From: Cenococcum geophilum 1.58
Lineage: Eukaryota; Ascomycota; Dothideomycetes; Gloniales; Gloniaceae
Assembly (NCBI GenBank): GCA_001692895.1
Contig: KV748204.1
Coordinates: forward strand, 710,771 to 774,770
Direction: 5' to 3'
DNA: 64,000 bases
The position numbers and the translations under genes were made by a program. This document shows, piece by piece, positions 58,143-64,000 of the stretch. Numbering within the stretch: position 1 is the stretch's first letter; each line of letters opens with the position of its first letter. The notes under the pieces were generated by a model. That model was given only the letters and a program-made list of their open reading frames with translations. It was not told where the DNA came from and made no database searches.

Positions 58143-59551
58143 ATGATTCAAACGCTCTCAGAACTCGTGAAGAGTGCAGCACAGAAGCTTCCTAATATTA
58201 AAAGCAATCTTTTGGTTCTTACTTTTAACAGCTTTGGTCAGTCTCGTATTGTCCTCATCGGTGATGCTAGGTAAGCCTGTTCGTTTCGTAGTCCTAACGA
58301 ACTTCTTCTAGAGAATCTTCAGTTTTTCACGGTTCGCAACATCTTCTAGTCGTGGAGGAAAGAGCTGGCTTCTTTGGGCTGGGTCTCTATTCCGTGCGCC
58401 GTTGTGGGGCTACGCGAGTGTGGCCCGTGCGCAAACGCCGGAACGTCGACGCACGTCTCTATCACAGTATCTCTATGCAAAATACCGCTCTGCATGTGAA
58501 GGCTTTGCTGGAAAGAACATCTGGATTGTACTAGGCGATAATAGAGTCAATATATATCAATTTGGAGCTTTATCGTCCCGATATTGACGTGCAATTGCTT
58601 GATTAAATCCACAGCTTTATTTTGCCAAGGCAAGCCTTGGTTTAGGTTCGCTTACCACGGCATGGGATAGTGTGGGCTCATCCATTAGAGCCGTAATCGA
58701 CTACTTGGACCGAGTTGACCCGGAAACCGTGCAAGTCGCTCGAAAACGCTATGGGTGCCATGGGTGAAGGACCTAGCATCCTACGGTCGGGCGTCTCTTA
58801 ACAGGGGATATGTGCCATGCGAAACGGGCGATGTCAAGATGTTGAAAGAACTTCTTACAAAGCGACTTGCTCTGATGGGCGCCAAGAATGGGGAAAGTTA
58901 CTTTGATGCTGAGATGCACGTCTAGTTTACGACTGGGAACGATACTATCGCGCTATGTATTATGATGACTCGGCCTCGTGGAATCTTCGGGATACTCATA
59001 CGTTTGCAACGCTCGCGCGGCTGCTCAAAGTCGAAGGCCGTGGTTTGGGCACACAACTCACATGTTGGAGATGCACGAGCTACGGCGATGGCCCAGAGTA
59101 CGGATGAGTTGAACTTAGGACAGCTATGCCGCCGGAACTTCTCCAATCTAGGCGAGGTTACTATAATAGGATGCGGGACACATGAAGGGGAGGTTGCGCC
59201 AGCGGATGAATGGGATGAGCTAATTCAGATCTTGCGTGTGAGCCCATCACGGGAGGATAGTTACGAGCATTTGATGCACAACACCGGTATCCCATCCTTT
59301 CTCTTGGATCTTCAGAGAGAGTGGCAGACGAAGGAAGTAGTCGAGGCACTGATGAAGCCAAGGCTGAGAGATTTATCGGTGTGATATATCGTCCAGCTAC
59401 AGAGCGTTATAGCCATTATATGAAGGCCGTCTTGCCCCAGCAATTCGACGCCTTCATGTGGTTTTATCGTACCAGTGCAGTGAAAGCGTTCGAGGTTGCA
59501 CAGCCAAAGGAGGCTTTGGCAAGGGGTGAGACGTATCCTTTTGGGCTATAG
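58143..59551 (+). pseudogene. Erythromycin esterase family hydrolase, heavily degraded
   Basis: Fragments of a single erythromycin-esterase-family protein (Pfam PF05139 type) occur in order. From the ATG at 58143 there is SFGQSRIVLIGDA (to 58,272), followed by a plausible intron. An AGFFGLGLYS fragment lies at 58,364-58,395, then SSIRAVIDYLDRVDPE...RKRYGC (58,671-58,760). A shift leads to PWVKDLASYGRASLNRGYVP...ESYFDAEM, another to ARLVYDWERYYRAMYY...SWNLRDTHTF, and another to SKAVVWAHNSHVGDARATAMAQ...GIPSFLLDL. A last shift near 59,370 leads to FIGVIYRPATERYSHY...ALARGETYPFGL, ending 59551. The section that should follow the HGTSEF-like motif is missing, and about 280 bp without homology interrupts after LYS. 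At least four frameshifts make it non-functional. The original substrate is unknown. Confidence 0.85.
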
Positions 59552-60691
59552 GCGAATAGAATGACGGTCTGTGAGTGGCATTGGATGCCGGGAGGCTCCG
59601 GATTTTGTATGAAGTAGGAATATGTAACAATACAATGATCGTGGAGCCTTGAGGGGTTGATTTAAAGGTTGGCAAGACCGGGTTTGATTCAATCAGTGTA
59701 GAAATGGGAAGTAAGGGTCTAGATTCGATATGGAGGCTTTAGAACCGATCTGGAGGTGTCTGTTCGACTAATTTGGAGCCCCTCTAGATCGGCAACTGCG
59801 TCAAACTCGCACGCTTTACCGTATATAGTAGTTGAACTTGAGCTCTTCGCATCAGATCAATCCGGAGCTTGTCGAATCTGGAGCTCTGCTCGTGCACCCG
59901 TCCGATTGCCCACCATGCCCTCACCGCCCTCACCGACGACGGTATTACTGCTGCAGCTGCAGGCCCTATACGACGTCCTCTTCTTGATCCTTACTGTCGG
60001 CGTTCGGATCCGACCAGTCGGTGTTCATACTCAACACACTAATATATGATGGGGGACGTCAGTCGTTGGCGACATGGCAACAAGACACTAATAAATAAAG
60101 AGCTGGTAATATGGGATCGGTAGTAGGCACGTTCTGGCAGAGGATTATTAATTAATGTGAGTAGAAGACGTCGCTAATTTAAGCCTCATCTGAGGCCTTT
60201 TAGAACGATCAACCGAACAGTCGGCTTTCTTTCGATGGAGTACGACTACCGGATTAAGCCCCACTAATTATCTACTCGTTGATGCCGGTGAAAGCACGGA
60301 TCAACGTCAGATTGAAAAAGCTCCAGATTGCAACCAAACACACCCTATCAAGTCCAAATTTGCTCTAAGAAAACCTGGAAGTAAGTTATATGCATCGCTT
60401 ACCCACATATATTCATAACTTGCCAATTGAAGATTAAAAATGGTCAACGTAGAAGCTAGTAATCTGGTTATGTGCTTATGCCAAGGAATATTGCTCTTGG
60501 CCTGGCCCGAGCTCAAAGGGGCTGCAGTAATGGACAATTTTTTGCCATTCTCTCCCAAGTACCACAACTTTTGCATCTGCGTTCTTCACTTCCCCTAGTA
60601 CTTTTTGTTCTTTTCTTTGGTTGCAGCAGCTGAATGAGGGTGTTTTTTTCCTTTAATTTGAATCTCACAACTCTCGCCATATCCCCCAATC
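59552..60691. other. Intergenic region upstream of RPO41
   Basis: About 1.1 kb with no gene. A 97-codon frame at 59,756-60,049 has no ATG start and no homology. The last 100 bp before 60,692 is T- and C-rich, as expected of a leader. Confidence 0.5.
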
Positions 60692-63600
60692 ATGCTCCTG
60701 CGAGCTGCGCGGCGACAGATACGGCGCGATGCTTTCCAAAGGGCCCCGCAAGGCCTTGAGCAATTGTCTCTACCTTGGTTATGCCCGGCTCAGATGAGAT
60801 GGACAGCCAGTGGAACAATTGCGACAGTTCAATCCTCCGATGCCAGGAGACACAAGCTTCCTCGACCAGTCTCACCACGAACAAAGAGCCGGTCGCTGGC
60901 CACCGCCTCAGACATCCTCCCTCCTCAATTCGACGAGATACCCCTTGAAGATATCCCGTTAGCGGACCATGCTTGGTCCACTCACCGCATGCCTCGGGGC
61001 GTGTCAGATCTTGATCACTGGGATCCCGCTCATCCGCTCATCATCCACAATTCTTTGGCGATAGCCCCTCCTCGGCTCAATTTCAAAAATGGTATTGGTG
61101 GCGATCCTGCCGAGCTACACCAGAATCTGCATGCTTGTTTAAGAGTGGGGCGGCTGGATAGAGCGGCCGCGTTGGTTCGACGATTAACGGACCTTTACAG
61201 TCCCATGGCTCCAGAAATTGTCGGTGCTCATAATTTATACCTAGGGAAGTTACTCGAATTCATGCATAACGACCGACCAGATGTTAGCATTGAAGACATG
61301 GAAAAATGGTACAACAATGAAATGATGAGAAGAGATGTTCAACCGGATGCTCAAACTTTGGTCATTATGCTACGAGCATCTATTGCTTTTCTAACAGGTT
61401 TACGGAGAGACGAGTCCATACGCAATTTTCTGGAGCTTGCTAAGAGTGCCGGTCCCGACACATTCGAAAAAGTCAATACATCTGCAGAGTTTTCAGTGTC
61501 GGAATGGGATATGCTCGTCAACTTTCAGCCCGACCAATTTGATGAATTGGATTCAGTGGATAATCATATCAAGTACGGACTGAGCACGCCATTAGGCCGG
61601 GCACTTGCTATCGAGAAAGGATATTTACCAGACCCGTCTCTTAAGGTAAAGCCTGTGAACCAGAAGGGATTCGGTTTGAAAACTCTGAACGAAGCACTGT
61701 CCATGTTCGAGCCCGGAAAGGGCGTCGCCTATCCTCACCAGATTGAAGGCTCCAAGGAAGACAAAGACAGAGCATTCGCATATATGCGGCAACTTCGACT
61801 TGAAGAAAATGCCGTCGATGCTGCTGTTGAGCGTTGGAGAGCAGAGAATGATAATCTGCAAAAGATTGGAATTCATGGTGTCTTAAAGACAAAACCCATC
61901 GAAGCCCTGATGTGGCAATGGTATTCTGCCCTGTTGCCCTCAGTACAGCAGGAGTTGAAGGAAGTAAAGGAAGTCCTATCTACACCGGAGGGGACCCTTT
62001 CTTCCGATCGTCATATCTATGGACCATACCTTGAGCTTTTCGGTGCTGAGAAGCTTGCTGCTATCGCCATCATTCGGATTTTACAAGCCTTTGCAGCTGA
62101 TTACGATAGCCACAATAGTGTTAAAGTCTCGAGCATAACCACTGCAATAGGGGGTCTTCTCGAGCTAGAGTATGGTTCTAGAACCAAAAACACTTTTTCT
62201 CAGGGTCGACGGTCACTTATACGACAGAAAATACTTTCCAGATTGACTAAAGGCCGATACAAATTCAGCTCACCTCAACGACAGGAGGTCAATCCTGAGC
62301 AAGCCGTTGGTGATATTGTACACAAAGAGTTTCCGACGCACATCAAAGCAAGAATTGGTGCCTTTCTCGTTGAAAAGGTTCTCCAAAGCGCCACTATCAC
62401 TGTGTGCCGCGAGGATCCGAAAACTGGAGAGACCTTAACGAGTATTCAGCCAGCATTCTCGCATGGTCATACCTATCAAAAGGGCAAGAAAATTGGTAAA
62501 ATATCAGCGCATTACGATCTCGTAGAAAAATTAGGCAAAGAGCCAATCAAGGGATTCGCTAGCTTTCGGCTTCCTATGTTAGTTGAGCCAAAACTGTGGA
62601 CTTCTTACAAGGACGGTGGTTACTACCGGTATCCTACGACGGTAGTCCGAGCCAAGGGGGGAGATGAAGCTCAGCGAGCATACGCCGTATCAGCCGCCCA
62701 GAAGGGAGACCTGGATCAAATATTTGCGGGACTCGATGTTCTAGGCAAGACACCCTGGCAAATCAATAGGGATGTGTTCAAAGTCATGCTTCAGGCCTGG
62801 AACGATGGTGAAGGCATAGGGGAGCTTGTTCCAGAAAAGCTAGATATCAAATATCCATCTGAGCCAGCCAAGGATGCAAGCCGTATTGATCGTATGCTAT
62901 GGATGAAAAAGATGAAATCGATTGAGGCTCAGAAGAGTGGTTTTCATTCCAACCGATGCTTCCAGAACTTCCAGCTCGAGATCGCTCGCTCGTACTTGAA
63001 CGAAACTTTCTATTACCCCCATAACGTCGATTTCCGTGGAAGAGCATACCCTATACCCCCAGCCCTCAACCACATGGGCGCAGATATAGCACGAGGGCTG
63101 CTGAAATTTGCTAAAGGAAAAGAGCTTGGCACTGTCGGTCTCCAGTGGTTAAAAATCCACCTTGCCAATCTCCATGGGTTCGACAAGGCCAGTCTTAAGG
63201 AAAGAGAGGAGTTCGCTATGGAACATTTAGACCAAATATACGATTCGGCCACGAATCCTCTTTCTGGCAGCCGATGGTGGCTTACCGCCGAGGATCCATG
63301 GCAATGTCTGGCCTGCTGCATGGAACTCAAGAATGCCCTAGATTCTCCGGACCCAACACGTTACATTTCATACCTTCCAGTTCACCAGGACGGTACGTGC
63401 AATGGTTTGCAACACTATGCTGCTCTCGGTGGCGATAAAGTTGGAGCAAGCCAGGTCAATTTGGAACCTTCCGATCGTCCTCAGGACATCTACACAGGAG
63501 TCGCTGAGTTGGTCAGGTCTGAAGTCGCAAAAGATGCCGAGGCCGGAATAGCCATTGCCAAATTTCTGAATGGCAAAATTTCGCGCAGGGTAGTCAAACG

Positions 63601-64000
63601 TACTGTCATGACGAACGTGTATGGCGTGACGTTCGGGGGAGCCCGTATGCAAGTCTTAACCGAACTGAAGGATATATTTCCAAACTTTGAGTCAACACCT
63701 CAAATCCTTTCGCTCCTCAATGTTGCTGGCTACGTGGCTAAACAGATCTTCAAAGCTTTGTCCCAAATATTCAATGGTGCTCATGATATCCAGTATTGGT
63801 TAGGTGAATGCGCGGGAAGGATTTCAACCTCTATCACTGCAGAGCAGATCAAGAAGGTTCAGCAACATTCAGAAGGAAAGGCACAATTGTATGATTCAAA
63901 GTTCAGGCAAAAGCCACTCAACGAGCGTGGACATGCAAAAGTAAAGCAGGATTTGACCGAGTTCAAATCAAGCGTTATCTGGACCACACCACTGAAAATG
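60692..64000 (+). CDS. RPO41: Mitochondrial DNA-directed RNA polymerase, partial (3' end beyond window)
   Basis: Single-subunit T7-phage-type polymerase that transcribes the mitochondrial genome. The frame is open and intron-free for 1,103 codons to the window edge. The first about 70 residues are rich in Arg, Ala and Ser, fitting a mitochondrial targeting peptide. The N-terminal domain (about 100-600) is followed by the palm. Motif A is in NVDFRGRAYP, with Asp780 equivalent to T7 Asp537. The HQDGTCNGLQHY block is at about 898-909. Motif B, RRVVKRTVMTNVYGVTFGG, has Lys969 and Tyr977 equivalent to T7 Lys631 and Tyr639. Motif C with the second catalytic Asp should lie beyond the right edge. Upstream there is no competing start. 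Confidence 0.96.
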   Translation, partial: MLLRAARRQIRRDAFQRAPQGLEQLSLPWLCPAQMRWTASGTIATVQSSDARRHKLPRPVSPRTKSRSLATASDILPPQFDEIPLEDIPLADHAWSTHRMPRGVSDLDHWDPAHPLIIHNSLAIAPPRLNFKNGIGGDPAELHQNLHACLRVGRLDRAAALVRRLTDLYSPMAPEIVGAHNLYLGKLLEFMHNDRPDVSIEDMEKWYNNEMMRRDVQPDAQTLVIMLRASIAFLTGLRRDESIRNFLELAKSAGPDTFEKVNTSAEFSVSEWDMLVNFQPDQFDELDSVDNHIKYGLSTPLGRALAIEKGYLPDPSLKVKPVNQKGFGLKTLNEALSMFEPGKGVAYPHQIEGSKEDKDRAFAYMRQLRLEENAVDAAVERWRAENDNLQKIGIHGVLKTKPIEALMWQWYSALLPSVQQELKEVKEVLSTPEGTLSSDRHIYGPYLELFGAEKLAAIAIIRILQAFAADYDSHNSVKVSSITTAIGGLLELEYGSRTKNTFSQGRRSLIRQKILSRLTKGRYKFSSPQRQEVNPEQAVGDIVHKEFPTHIKARIGAFLVEKVLQSATITVCREDPKTGETLTSIQPAFSHGHTYQKGKKIGKISAHYDLVEKLGKEPIKGFASFRLPMLVEPKLWTSYKDGGYYRYPTTVVRAKGGDEAQRAYAVSAAQKGDLDQIFAGLDVLGKTPWQINRDVFKVMLQAWNDGEGIGELVPEKLDIKYPSEPAKDASRIDRMLWMKKMKSIEAQKSGFHSNRCFQNFQLEIARSYLNETFYYPHNVDFRGRAYPIPPALNHMGADIARGLLKFAKGKELGTVGLQWLKIHLANLHGFDKASLKEREEFAMEHLDQIYDSATNPLSGSRWWLTAEDPWQCLACCMELKNALDSPDPTRYISYLPVHQDGTCNGLQHYAALGGDKVGASQVNLEPSDRPQDIYTGVAELVRSEVAKDAEAGIAIAKFLNGKISRRVVKRTVMTNVYGVTFGGARMQVLTELKDIFPNFESTPQILSLLNVAGYVAKQIFKALSQIFNGAHDIQYWLGECAGRISTSITAEQIKKVQQHSEGKAQLYDSKFRQKPLNERGHAKVKQDLTEFKSSVIWTTPLKM

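Overview
The window is ascomycete nuclear DNA, most likely Pezizomycotina. Eurotiomycetes is my best guess, from protein resemblance only. The genes carry short introns of about 50-80 bp with GT...AG ends and CTAAC-type branch points. Intron-bearing housekeeping genes sit next to a long AT-rich block that carries the signature of repeat-induced point mutation (RIP).

Region 1 (1-19,600) is a nest of Ty3/Gypsy-type LTR retrotransposons. An old element on the minus strand (here called C) runs across the whole block and off the left edge. It is interrupted by two full-length elements of one chromovirus family, A (499-8442, minus) and B (8939-16886, plus). These lie head to head, and each has two LTRs and a 5-bp target-site duplication. 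All three are full of TAG/TAA codons where Trp or Gln is expected, so none is likely to be active. Both A and B also carry a degraded but related antisense reading frame between the chromodomain and the 3' LTR.

Region 2 (20,179-55,010) is conserved core genome: eIF2B alpha/GCN3 (+), the siderophore GATA repressor SRE/SreA (-), Golgi protein TVP15 (-, six exons including a 15-nt microexon), the very large cell-morphogenesis protein PAG1/Tao3 (-), NADPH-cytochrome P450 reductase (+), an RBMS/MSSP-like two-RRM RNA-binding protein (+), RIO2 kinase (-), 26S proteasome subunit RPN1 (+), and a type II membrane protein of the fungal 'glycosyltransferase 2' group (-). The genes are functionally unrelated and do not form a pathway cluster. 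Two spots stand out. A 64-bp sequence repeated three times in tandem breaks the conserved 5' reading frame of PAG1. A perfect ATCTGATAA site lies about 140 bp upstream of the SRE start and suggests autoregulation.

Region 3 (about 55,500-59,600) is a decaying accessory patch. It holds a CYP504-like P450 with at least three frameshifts, a small inverted-repeat (MITE-like) element, and a heavily eroded erythromycin-esterase-family gene. Region 4 (60,692 to the right edge) is the mitochondrial RNA polymerase RPO41, open to the end of the window.

Exon boundaries were derived by hand from reading frame, splice signals and protein-family expectation, with no transcript evidence. Many long open frames opposite these genes, especially in the GC-rich SRE region, are shadows and are not listed.
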